DNA from: Henricia sp. BOLD:AAB3569
Taxonomy: Eukaryota > Echinodermata > Asteroidea > Spinulosida > Echinasteridae
Length of the DNA stretch: 64,000 nucleotides
Assembly (NCBI GenBank): GCA_037783545.1
Contig: JBBELK010000094.1
Coordinates: 124,001-188,000 of the forward strand
Direction of reading: 5' to 3'
The position numbers were made by a program, and so were the translations under genes. Shown here in pieces: positions 1 to 12,337 of this stretch (position 1 is the stretch's first letter; each line of letters opens with the position of its first letter). Below the pieces are notes generated by a model, which saw nothing but the letters and a program-made list of their open reading frames with translations, was not told the origin of the DNA and ran no database searches.

Positions 1-1539
1 TTCGCCATATACGATGACTAACAAAAGTCTTTAAGATGCGCACACGCCTTGACCTTTGACCTCGTTTCCTATTGGTCAAACAGATTTTGCCTTGCCATTT
101 GAAAGTGGTGCAAGATATTTGGTCAAAGTCACTTGTGTTACACTTCGACTAGGGTGGGGTATGTAAAAAATATGTTGGTGACCTTTGACCTTGCTCATTT
201 CCGGTCGAAACCGGAAGTGGCCCTTAGTTTGAAAGTGGTAGGAGGTATTGAGATAGGGTCAATGGTGTTATTATCAGAGGCCCTTAAGCTTTCCAAAAAT
301 ATAAGTGATGACGTCATCGTACGAAATAGCGCCCTCTAGCGACAAGATGATTACGTAATGAAATATTGGAAAATCAATACAAAATCAACCGTTTGACCTA
401 CGATCTTGATTCCTTCGCCATATACGATGATTAACAAGGGTCTTTGAGATGCGCACACCCCTTGACCTTGGACCTCGTTTCCTATTGGTCAAACAGATTT
501 TGCCTTGCCATTTGAAAGTGGTACAAGATATCTGGATGTGGTAAACTGTATTACACTTAGACCTAGGGTGGTGTATCCAAAAAATATGGTCGTGACCTTT
601 GACCTTGCTCACTTCCGGTCGAAACCGGAAGTGGCCCTTAGTTTGAAAGTGGTAGGAGGTATTGAGATGGGGTCAATGGTGTTATTATCAGAGGCCCTTA
701 AGCTTTCCAAAAATATAAGTGATGACGTCATCGTACGAAATAGCGCCCTCTAGCGACAAGATGATTACGTAATGAAATATTGGAAAATCAATACAAAATC
801 AACCGTTTGACCTACGATCTTGATTCCTTCGCCATATACGATGATTAACAAGGGTCTTTGAGATGCGCACACCCCTTGACCTTGGACCTCGTTTCCTATT
901 GGTCAAACAGATTTTGCCTTGCCATTTGAAAGTGGTACAAGATATCTGGATGTGGTCAACTGTATTACACTTAGACCTAGGGTGGTGTATCCAAAAAATA
1001 TGGTCGTGACCTTTGACCTTGCTCATTTCCGGTCGAAACCGGAAGTGGCCCTTAGTTTGAAAGTGGTAGGAGGTATTGAGATGGGGTCAATGGTGTTATT
1101 ATCAGAGGCCCTTAAGCTTTCCAAAAATATAAGTGATGATGTCATCGTACGAAATAGCGCCCTCTAGCGACAAGATGATTACGTAATTAAATATTCAAAA
1201 ATCAATACAAAATCAACCGTTTGACCTACGAATTTGATCCTTCTGCGTGTACGATCACTAACAAATGTCTTTAAGATGCGCACATGGCTTGACCTCTGAC
1301 CTCGTTTCCTATTGGTCAAACAGATTTTGCCTTTCCATTTGAAAGGAGTACAATAGATCACGATGGGGTCAACTGTGTTACACTTCGACTAGGGTGGGGT
1401 ATCCAAAAATATAGCAACACCTTTGACCTTTCCTACATGTCAGATTAAAGGGGCATGTAATAATATTCAATAATTAAAAATCGATAAAAACTCAACGATC
1501 GTGATTTCTTCATATACGATCACTAACAAGGGTCATCCC

Positions 1540-1700
1540 GAACACCATATATGTTTATAAAAAGGAGGGGAACAGCCATGTGTTCGTTGTCAAGAACGAA
1601 CACAGGTCTAGTTGGCTGTTCCGATTCGGGTCGGAACAGCCTTTGTTTTCGTTACGATGTTTTTTTTTTGTTTTGTTTTTTTTTTTCTTTTCCTTCTTCC
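1540..1700. repeat. Hairpin/poly-T module of the satellite (copy 1 of about 8)
   Basis: After gaacacc comes a TATA-like box (tttataaaaagg), then GGGGAACAGCCA, then a perfect 10-bp stem TGTGTTCGTT/AACGAACACA, then GGCTGTTCC, then a second GGAACAGCC (hairpin 1614-1641), then a T-run. The middle GGCTGTTCC can pair with either flanking GGAACAGCC. Further copies start near 3202 (two downstream hairpins, 3279-3306 and 3334-3361), 4366, 5805 (hairpin 5876-5903), 7331, 9141, 10166 and 11191. Several copies keep only the first stem, some with a 3-nt instead of a 6-nt loop. Whether it is transcribed is unknown. Confidence 0.8.
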
Positions 1701-3378
1701 ACTTTTATTAGACGCTATTTCGGGCACTTGCACATTCATGATTGACTTCAAACTTCACATGGACATTAGTCACTATGTGAAGTTGTGCACACTACTAATG
1801 ACGTCATGATGACGTCATCACGTGTCAGATTAAAGGGGCATGAAGTTTAATAAATTAAATATTCAAAAATCAATATAAAATCAACCGTTTGACATACGAA
1901 CTTGATTCCTTCGCCATATATGATGACTAACAAATGTCTTTAAGATGCGCACACGCCTTGACCTTTGACCTTGTTTCCTATTGGTCAAACAGATTTTGCC
2001 TTGTCATTTGAAAGTGGTACAAGATATTTGGACGGGGTCAATTGTGTTACACTTCGACTAGGGTGGGGTATCCAAAAAATATGGTGGCGACCTTTGACCT
2101 TGCTCAATGTGTTAGATTAAAGGGGTATTTGATAAAATTAAATGTTCAAAAATCAATAACAAATCAACCGTTTGAGCTATGATCTTCATTCTTGCGCCAT
2201 ATACGACCACTAATAAATGTCTTTAAATGATGACGTCAGGACGACGTCATCACATGTCAGATTAAAGGGGCATGAAAACAGATAAATGAAATATAAAAAA
2301 TCAATAAAAAATCAACCGTTTGAGCTACGATCTTGATTCCTGCGCCAAATATGATCACTAACAAAGGTCTTTCACTAATGACGTCATAATGACGTCATCA
2401 CGTGTCAGATTAAAGGGGCATCAAATAAAATAAATGGGATATAAAAAATCCGTAAGAAATCAACCATTTTAGCTACTATCTTGATTCCTGCGCCATATAC
2501 AATAACTAACAAAGGTCTTTAACTGATTACGTTATGATGACGTCATCACGTGTCAGATTAAAGGGGCATGATGTTTAATAAATTAGACATTAAAAAATCA
2601 ATACAAAATCAACCGTTTGACCTACGATCTTGATTCCTTCGCCATATACGATGACTAACAAAGGTCTTTAAAATGTGCACACGCCTTGACCCTTGACCTC
2701 GTTTCCTATTGGTCAAACAGATCTTGCCTTGCCATTTGAAAGTGGTGCAAGATATTTGGACGAGGTCAGTTGTGTTACACTTCAACTAGGGTGGGGTATC
2801 TAAAAAATAGGTTGGTGACCTTTGACCTTGCTCACTTCCGGTCAAAACGGGAAGTGGCCTTTAGTACCTCGTTTCCTATTGGTCAAACAGATCTTGCCTT
2901 GCCATTTGAAAGTGGTGCAAGATATTTGGACGAGGTCAGTTGTGTTACACTTCAACTAGGGTGGGGTATCTAAAAAAATAGGTTGGTGACCTTTGACCTT
3001 GCTCACTTCCGGTCGAAACGGGAAGTGGCCTTTAGTGTGAAAATGGTAGAGGGTATAAATACGGGGTCAAGGGTGTTAATGTCAAAGGGCCTCAAGCTTT
3101 CCAAAATGTGAGTGATGACGTCATCGTATAAAATAGCGCTCTCTTGGGACAAGATGATTAAATAGTTAAATATAACAACATAGGTGATAATAGGTCGTCT
3201 CGAACACCACACATGTTCATAAAAAGGAAGGGAACAGCCATGTGTTCGTTGTCAAGAACGAACACAGGTCTAGTTTTTGGCTGTTCCGATTCGGGTCGGA
3301 ACAGCCTTTGTTTTCGTTACGATTTTTTTTTTTGGCTGTTCCAACACGGTTGGGAACAGCCTTTGTTTTCGTTAAGAT

Positions 3379-3417
3379 TTTTTTTTTTTTTATTTTTTTT
3401 TTTATTTTTTTTTTTAT
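3379..3417. repeat. Long T-rich homopolymer tract in satellite module
   Basis: An almost pure T run with occasional A follows the two hairpins of the second module. A longer pure run lies at about 5930-5966. Copies at 4431, 7399, 9212 and 10232 have only short T tracts, so this part of the module varies greatly in length. Frames that read through it as phenylalanine are artefacts. Confidence 0.9.
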
Positions 3418-5927
3418 TCTTTTCCTTCTTCCACTTTTTTCAGACGCTTTTTCGGGCACTTGCACATTCATGATTGACTTCAAACTTCACATGGACATTG
3501 GTCACTATGTGAATTAGTGCACAGTACTAATGACGTCATGATGACGTCATCACGTGTCAGATTAAAGGGGCATGAAGTTTAATAAATAAAATATTCAAAA
3601 ATCAATAAAAAATCAACCGTTTGACCTACGATCTTGATTCCTTCGGCATATACGATGACTAACAAAGGTCTTTGAGATGCGCACACCCCTTGACCTTTGA
3701 CCTCGTTTCCTATTGGTCTAACAGATTTTGCCTTGCCATTTGAAAGTGGTGCAAGATATTTGGACAAAGTCACTTGTGTTACACTTCGACTAGGGTGGGG
3801 TATCTAAAAAATATGGCCGTGACCTTTGACCTTGCTCACTTCCGGTCGAAACCGGAAGTGGCCCTTAGTTTGAAAGTGAAAGGAGGTATTGAGATAGGCT
3901 CAATGGTGTTATTACCAGAGGCCCTTAAGCTTTCCAAAAATATAAGTGATGACGTCATCGTAGGAAATAGCGCCCTCTAGCGACAAGATGATTACGTAAT
4001 TAAATATTCAAAAATCAATAAAAAATCTACCGTTTGACCTACGAATTTGATTCCTTCTGCATATACGATCACTAACAAATGTCTTTAAGATGCGCACATG
4101 GCTTGACCTTTGACCTCGTTTCCTATTGGTCAAACAGATTTTGCCTTGCCATTTGAAAGGGGTACAATATATCACGATGGGGTCAACTGTGTTACACTTC
4201 GACTAGGGTGGGGTATCCAAACATATAGCAACACCTTTGACCTTCCCTACATGTCAGATTAAAGTGGCATGTAATAATATTCAATATTTAAAAATCGATA
4301 AAAACTCAACCGTTTGACATACGATCGTGATTTATTCATATACAATCACTAACAAAGGTCATCCCGAACACCACATATGTTTATAAAAAGGAGGGGAACA
4401 GCCATGTGTTCGTTTTCAACGAACACATTTCTAGTTTTTTTTTCTTTTTCTTCTTCCACTTTTTTCAGACGCTATTTCGGGCACTTGCCCATTCATGATT
4501 GACTTCAAACTTTACATGGACATTGGTCACTATGTGAATTAGTGCACAGTACTAATGACGTCATGATGACGTCATCACGTGTCAGATTAAAGGGGCATGA
4601 AGTTTAATAAATTAAATATTCAAAAATCAATAAAAAATCAACCGTTTGACCTACGATCTTGATTCCTTCGCCATATACGATGACTAGCAAGGGTCTTTGA
4701 AATGCGCACACCCCTTGACCTTGGACCTCGTTTCCTATTGGTCTAACAGATTTTGCCTTGCCATTTGAAAGTGGTGCAAGATATTTGGACAAAGTCACTT
4801 GTGTTACACTTCGACTAGGGTGGGGTATCTAAAAAATATTTTTGTGACCTTTGACCTTGCTCACTTCCGGTCGAAACCGGAAGTGGCCCTTAGTTTGAAA
4901 GTGAAAGGAGGTATTGAGATGGGGTCAATGGTGTTATTACCAGAGGCCCTTAAGCTTTCCAAAAATATAAGTGATGACGTCATCGTACGAAATAGCGCCC
5001 TCTACCGACAAGATGATTACGTAATTAAATATTCAAAAATCAATAAAAAATCAACTGTTTGACCTACGATCTTGATTCCTGTGGCATATACGATCACTAA
5101 CAAATGTCTTTAAGATGCGCACAGGGCTTGACCTTTGACCTCGTTTCCTATTGGTCTAACAGATTTTGCCTTGCCATTTGAAAGTGGTACAAGATATCTG
5201 GATGTGGTCAACTGTATTACACTTGGACCTAGGGTGGTGTATCCAAAAAATATGGCCGTGACCTTTGACCTTGCTCACTTCCGGTCGAAACCGGAAGTGG
5301 CCCTTAGTTTGAAAGTGAAAGGAGGTATTGAGATAGGGTCAATGGTGTTATTACCAGAGGCCCTTATGCTTTCCAAAAATATAAGTGATGACGTCATCGT
5401 ACGAAATAGCGCCCTCTAGCGACAAGATGATTACGTAATTAAATATTCAAAAATCAATAAAAAATCTACCGTTTGACCTACAAATTTGATTCCTTCTGCA
5501 TATACGATCACTAACAAATGTCTTTAAGATGCGCACATGGCTTGACCTTTGACCTCGTTTCCTATTGGTCAAACAGATTTTGCCTTGCCATTTGAAAGGG
5601 GTACAATATATCACGATGGGGTCAACTGTGTTACACTTCGACTAGGGTGGGGTATCCAAACATATAGCAACACCTTTGACCTTCCCTACATGTCAGATTA
5701 AAGTGGCATGTAATAATATTCAATATTTAAAAATCGATAAAAACTCAACCGTTTGACATACGATCGTGATTTCTTCATATACAATCACTAACAAAGGTCA
5801 TCCCGAACACCACATATGTTTATAAAAAGGAGGGGAACAGCCATGTGTTCGTTTTCAACGAACACATTTCTAGTTGGCTGTTCCGATTCGGGTCGGAACA
5901 GCCTTTGTTTTCGTTACGATTTTTATT

Positions 5928-5968
<41 letters not shown>

Positions 5969-8220
5969 TCTTTTACTTCTTCCACTTTTTTCAGACGCTA
6001 TTTCGGACACTTGCACATTGATGATTGACTTCAAACTTCACATGGACATTGGTCACTATGTGAAGTTGTGCACAGTACTAATGACGTCATGATGACGTCA
6101 TCACGTGTCAGATTAAAGGGGTATGAAGTTTAATAAATTAAATATTCAAAAATCAATAAAAAATCAACCGTTTGACCTACGATCTTGATTCCTTCGGCAT
6201 ATACGATGACTAACAAAGGTCTTTGAGATGCGCACACCCCTTGACCTTTGACCTCGTTTCCTATTGGTCTAACAGATTTTGCCTTGCCATTTGAAAGTGG
6301 TGCAAGATATTTGGACAAAGTCACTTGTGTTACACTTCGACTAGGGTGGGGTATCTAAAAAATATTTTTGTGACCTTTGACCTTGCTCACTTCCGGTCGA
6401 AACCGGAAGTGGCCCTTAGTTTGAAAGTGGTAGGAGGTATTGAGATAGGGTCAATGGTGTTATTACCAGAGGCCCTTAAGCTTTCCAAAAATATAAGTGA
6501 TGACGTCATCGTACGAAATAGCGCCCTCTACCGACAAGATGATTACGTAATTAAATATTCAAAAATCAATAAAAAATCAACTGTTTGACCTACGATCTTG
6601 ATTCCTGTGGCATATACGATCACTAACAAATGTCTTTAAGATGCGCACAGGGCTTGACCTTTGACCTCGTTTCCTATTGGTCTAACAGATTTTGCCTTGC
6701 CATTTGAAAGTGGTACAAGATATCTGGATGTGGTCAACTGTATTACACTTGGACCTAGGGTGGTGTATCCAAAAAATATGGCCGTGACCTTTGACCTTGC
6801 TCACTTCCGGTCGAAACCGGAAGTGGCCCTTAGTTTGAAAGTGAAAGGAGGTATTGAGATAGGGTCAATGGTGTTATTACCAGAGGCCCTTAAGCTTTCC
6901 AAAAATATAAGTGATGACGTCACCGTACGAAATAGCGCCCTCTAGCGACAAGATGATTACGTAATTAAATATTCAAAATTCAATAAAAAATCTACCGTTT
7001 GACCTACAAATTTGATTCCTTCTGCATATACGATCACTAACAAATGTCTTTAAGATGCGCACATGGCTTGACCTTTGACCTCGTTTACTATTGGTCAAAC
7101 AGATTTTGCCTTGCCATTTGAAAGGGGTACAATATATCACGATGGGGTCAACTGTGTTACACTTCGACTAGGGTGGGGTATCCAAACATATAGCAACACC
7201 TTTGACCTTCCCTACATGTCAGATTAAAGGGGCATGTAATAAAATTCAATATTTAAAAATCAATAAAAACTCAACCGTTTGACATACGATCGTGATTTCT
7301 TCATATACAATCACTAACAAAGGTCATCCCGAACACCACATATGTTTATAAAAAGGAGGGGAACAGCCATGTGTTCGTTGTCAAGAACGAACACAGGTCT
7401 AGTTTTTATTCTTTTCCTTCTTCCACTTTTTTCAGACGCTATTTCGGACACTTGCACATTGATGATTGACTTCAAACTTCACATGGACATTGGTCACTAT
7501 GTGAATTAGTGCACAGTACTAATGACGTCATGATGACGTCATCACGTGTCAGATTAAAGGCGCATGAAGTTTAATAAATTAAATATTCAAAAATCAATAA
7601 AAAATCAACCGTTTGACCTACGATCTTGATTCCTTCGCCATATACGATGACTAACAAAAGTCTTTAAGATGCGCACACGCCTTGACCTTTGACCTCGTTT
7701 CCTATTGGTCAAACAGATTTTGCCTTGCCATTTGAAAGTGGTGCAAGATATTTGGACAAAGTCACTTGTGTTACACTTCGACTAGGGTGGGGTATCTAAA
7801 AAATATGTTGGTGACCTTTGACCTTGCTCACTTCCGGTCGAAACAGGAAGTGGCCCTTAGTTTGAAAGTGGTAGGAGGTATTGAGATGGGGTCAATGGTG
7901 TTATTATCAGAGGCCCTTAAGCTTTCCAAAAATATAAGTGATGACGTCATCGTACGAAATAGCGCCCTCTAGCGACAAGATGATTACGTAATGAAATATT
8001 GGAAAATCAATACAAAATCAACCGTTTGACCTACGATCTTGATTCCTTCGCCATATACGATGATTAACAAGGGTCTTTGAGATGCGCACACCCCTTGACC
8101 TTGGACCTCGTTTCCTATTGGTCAAACAGATTTTGCCTTGCCATTTGAAAGTGTTACAAGATATCTGGATGTGGTCAACTGTATTACACTTGGACCTAGG
8201 GTGGTGTATCCAAAAAATAT

Positions 8221-9008
8221 GGTCGTGACCTTTGACCTCGTTTCCTATTGGTCTAACAGATTTTGCCTTGCCATTTGAAAGTGGTACAAGATATCTGCAT
8301 GTGGTCAACTGTATTACACTTGGACCTAGGGTGGTGTATCCAAAAAATATGGTCGTGACCTTTGACCTCGTTTCCTATTGGTCTAACAGATTTTGCCTTG
8401 CCATTTGAAAGTGGTACAAGATATCTGCATGTGGTCAACTGTATTACACTTGGACCTAGGGTGGTGTATCCAAAAAATATGGTCGTGACCTTTGACCTCG
8501 TTTCCTATTGGTCTGACAGATTTTGCCTTTCCATTTGAAAGTGGTACAATATATCTGCATGTGGTCAACTGTATTACACTTGGACCTAGGGTGGTGTATC
8601 CAAAAAATATGGTCGTGACCTTTGACCTCGTTTCATATTGGTCTAACAGATTTTGCCTTGCCATTTGAAAGTGGTACAAGATATCTGCATGTGGTCAACT
8701 GTATTACACTTGGACCTAGGGTGGTGTATCCAAAAAATATGGTCGTGTCCTTTGACCTCGTTTCCTATTGGTCTAACAGATTTTGCCTTGCCATTTGAAA
8801 GTGGTACAAGATATCTGCATGTGGTCAACTGTATTACACTTGGACCTAGGGTGGTGTATCCAAAAAATATGGTCGTGACCTTTGACCTCGTTTCCTATTG
8901 GTCTAACAGATTTTGCCTTTCCATTTGAAAGTGGTACAAGATATCTGCATGTGGTCAACTGTATTACACTTCGACCTAGGGTGGTGTATCCAAAAAATAT
9001 GGCCGTGA
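8221..9008. repeat. 130-bp tandem expansion inside the satellite
   Basis: The phrase ggtcgtgacctttgacctcg starts at 8221, 8351, 8481, 8611, 8741 (one base changed) and 8871, an exact 130-bp period. Copies differ at only a few positions. The sub-unit spans the CTATTGG box, the 'ttgccatttgaaagtggtac' stretch and the 'ctagggtggtgtatcc' stretch of the 414-bp unit. It is therefore a secondary amplification of about one third of the basic unit, probably recent, by unequal exchange or slippage. Confidence 0.93.
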
Positions 9009-11289
9009 CCTTTGACCTTCCCTACATGTCAGATTAAAGGGGCATGTAATAATATTCAATATTTAACAATCGATAAAAACTCAACCGTTTGACCTACGAT
9101 CGTGATTTCTTCATATACGATCACTAACAAAGGTCATCCCGAACACCATATATGTTTATAAAAAGGAGGGGAACAGCCATGTGTTCGTTGTCAAGAACGA
9201 ACACAGGTCTAGTTTATTCTTTTACTTCTTCCACTTTTTTCAGACGCTATTTCGGACACTTGCACATTGATGATTGACTTCAAACTTCACATGGACATTG
9301 GTCACTATGTGAAGTTGTGCACAGTACTAATGACGTCATGATGACGTCATCACGTGTCAGATTAAAGGTGCATGAAGTTTAATCAATTAAATATTCAAAA
9401 ATCATTTAAAAATCAACCGTTTGACCTACGATCTTGATTCCTTCGCCATATACGATGACTATCAAGGGTCTTTGAGATGCGCCCACGCCTTGACCTTTGA
9501 CCTCGTTTCCTATTGGTCAAACAGATTTTGCCTTGCCATTTGAAAGTGGTGCAAGATATTTGGACAAAGTCACTTGTGTTACACTTCGACTAGGGTGGGG
9601 TATCTAAAAAATATGTTGGTGACCTTTGACCTTGCTCACTTCCGGTCGAAACCGGAAGTGGCCCTTAGTTTGAAAGTGGTAGGAGGTATTGAGATGGGGT
9701 CAATGGTGTTATTATCAGAGGCCCTTAAGCTTTCCAAAAATATAAGTAATGACGTCATCGTACGAAATAGCGCCCTCTAGCGACAAGATGATTACGTAAT
9801 TAAATATTCAAAAATCAATATAAAATCTACCGTTTGACCTACGAATTTGATTCCTTCTGCATATACGATCATTAACAAATGTCTTTAAGATGCGCACATG
9901 GCTTGACCTTTGACCTCGTTTCCTATTGGTCAAACAGATTTGGCCTTGCCATTTGAAAGGGGTACAATATACCACGATGGGGTCAACTGTGTTACACTTC
10001 GACTAGGGTGGGGTATCCAAACATATAGCAACACCTTTGACCTTCCCTACATGTCAGATTAAAGGGGCATGTAATAATATTCAATATTTAAAAATAGATA
10101 AAAACTCAACCGTTTGACCTACGATCGTGATTTATTCATATACGATCACTAACAAAGGTCATCCCGAACACCATATATGTTTATAAAAAGGAGGGGAACA
10201 GCCATGTGTTCGTTTTCAACGAACACATTTCTAGTTTTTTATTCTTTTCCTTCTTCCATTTTTTTCAGACGCTATTTCGGGCACTTGCACATTGATGATT
10301 GACTTCAAACTTCACATGGACATTGGTCACTATGTGAAGTAGTGCACAGTACTAATTACGTCATGATGACGTCATCACGTGTCAGATTAAAGGGGCATGA
10401 AGTTTAATAAATTAAATATTCAAAAATCAATAAAAAATCAACCGTTTGACCTACGATCTTGATTCCTTCGGCATATACGATGACTAACAAAGGTCTTTGA
10501 GATGCGCACACCCCTTGACCTTTGACCTCGTTTCCTATTGGTCTAACAGATTTTGCCTTGCCATTTGAAAGTGGTGCAAGATATTTGGACAAAGTCACTT
10601 GTGTTACACTTCGACTAGGGTGGGGTATCTAAAAAATATTTTTGTGACCTTTGACCTTGCTCACTTCCGGTCGAAACCGGAAGTGGCCCTTAGTTTGAAA
10701 GTGAAAGGAGGTATTGAGATAGGGTCAATGGTGTTATTACCAGAGGCCCTTAAGCTTTCCAAAAATATAAGTGATGACGTCATCGTAGGAAATAGCGCCC
10801 TCTAGCGACAAGATGATTACGTAATTAAATATTCAAAAATCAATAAAAAATCTACCGTTTGACCTACAAATTTGATTCCTTCTGCATATACGATCACTAA
10901 CAAATGTCTTTAAGATGCGCACATGGCTTGACCTTTGACCTCGTTTCCTATTGGTCAAACAGATTTTGCCTTGCCATTTGAAAGGGGTACAATATATCAC
11001 GATGGGGTCAACTGTGTTACACTTCGACTAGGGTGGGGTATCCAAACATATAGCAACACCTTTGACCTTCCCTACATGTCAGATTAAAGTGGCATGTAAT
11101 AATATTCAATATTTAAAAATCGATAAAAACTCAACCGTTTGACATACGATCGTGATTTCTTCATATACAATCACTAACAAAGGTCATCCCGAACACCACA
11201 TATGTTTATAAAAAGGAGGGGAACAGCCATGTGTTCGTTTTCAACGAACACATTTCTAGTTTTGTTTTAACTTTTTCCAATTACTGCAG

Positions 11290-11367
11290 CGGTCATCATG
11301 GGGACCTGCTGTTATGTACATGTATGCAGCATCAAAAGCACAATGGCATAGGATAACGCAAAGTTAA
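11290..11367 (+). other. Weak candidate terminal coding exon just past the satellite
   Basis: A pyrimidine-rich tract ending tgcag (11281-11289) is followed by 25 open codons and TAA at 11367, reading RSSWGPAVMYMYAAS and onward. No upstream exon can be linked, because the satellite occupies everything to the left, and no clear polyadenylation signal was seen close by. A chance match is quite possible. Confidence 0.2.
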
Positions 11368-12337
11368 TCTGAGACAGTCATCTCCCGACAACTTCACAGA
11401 GACTCCGGCATTTATCTCTGGTAATTTTAGTCATTCTTACTCACTTACTTGCAAACTTACGCTGGGGTAAAACAAGATCTGGGGGTAAAAACAAAACCTG
11501 TAACAAACCTATGTGTGGGCCATAAAGCTTGTGGACGCATGAGTTCAAGGTGGAGCCACCTTATCATGTCAAAAATTGACAATCTGAGAAACCTGATGCA
11601 CTTTCTATTGCCCAATTTATTCGATATAGATTGCATTTGTTTTGCTTGCTAGCAGAAATACACCCAACAAATTTAAATCCCAGCATGACACCAGAAAAAA
11701 ACACGGTCAAAAGTAAGAGCTTTTTGCTTCCTAAAATAAGCTCACATGATCTAATTACAATGCATGTCAAAATTGTCAACTGATTTTCATAACTTCATGT
11801 TTTATATGCATGTGTTGTTAGAGCAAGTCCCACCTAGAGTTTACATGAATATAATGTTAAACCAGCTGATGTCAGTGATGAGAGATACAACCTATATTTT
11901 ATTTTTGGGATCTCTGCAGCTTGAAATACAATCAATGAACCATATATTTTGTATCGTCATACATGTATTTGTCTTTTACAGTTTATCCAGTATACTTTAG
12001 AAACTCTAATCTGAGTGTTTACATGTGTGGCAGTTAACGAGTTTTCAAAACTTTTTTATAATATTTTTGTAATTATATACTCTTTGCAACAACAGAACCT
12101 GTTGTGACTATTCCGCTCGTGGTTTTTCATTATGGTTACATTTTTGGCAATAATAACTGTTTTAAGTCCACCATATGTCGATCATAAGTCATGTACATGT
12201 TTTAACAGATTTATTTATCAGTTGCTGTGTAGTATCCAAAGATGTGTGACATTGAATAAATTAAAAAGAACCGTTAACAATCTGTCGTGTTTCCTGTGTC
12301 ATATAATCCTTTGCCCAACTGGACTGATTACTGTTTA
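11368..12337. other. Intergenic stretch without recognised features
   Basis: AT-rich single-copy-looking DNA. Short open frames occur on both strands, but none has splice signals, family motifs or repeat partners in the window. Confidence 0.5.

Larger units (their letters stand above)
1..11265. repeat. Higher-order satellite array (414-bp basic unit)
   Basis: Almost the whole first 11 kb is one family of tandem units. The phrase ttcgccatatacgatga recurs at 1, 415 and 829, giving a basic period of 414 bp. Further right, basic units combine with diverged half-units and a hairpin/poly-T module into supra-units. The module anchor gaacacca(c/t) lies near 1540, 3202, 4366, 5805, 7331, 9141, 10166 and 11191, so spacings are about 1662, 1164, 1439, 1526, 1810, 1025 and 1025 bp. 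The last two supra-units match in length. Each basic unit carries CTATTGG (inverted CCAAT), perfect TGACCTTTGACCT repeats, an ACCGGAAGTG inverted pair and a TGACGTCA palindrome. The many 60-95 codon open frames recur with the units and are not genes. The array is cut by the left edge and ends at about 11265. Confidence 0.95.

Noticed and set aside
3213-3517. Phenylalanine- or lysine-rich frames in the satellite
   Set aside because: They read through the poly-T tract.
133-10805. Repeated open frames of 60-98 codons such as MCYTSTRVGY... and MTSFPIGLTD...
   Set aside because: They recur with the satellite period, exist on both strands, and vary in start and end with the unit. No family resemblance or splice signals.
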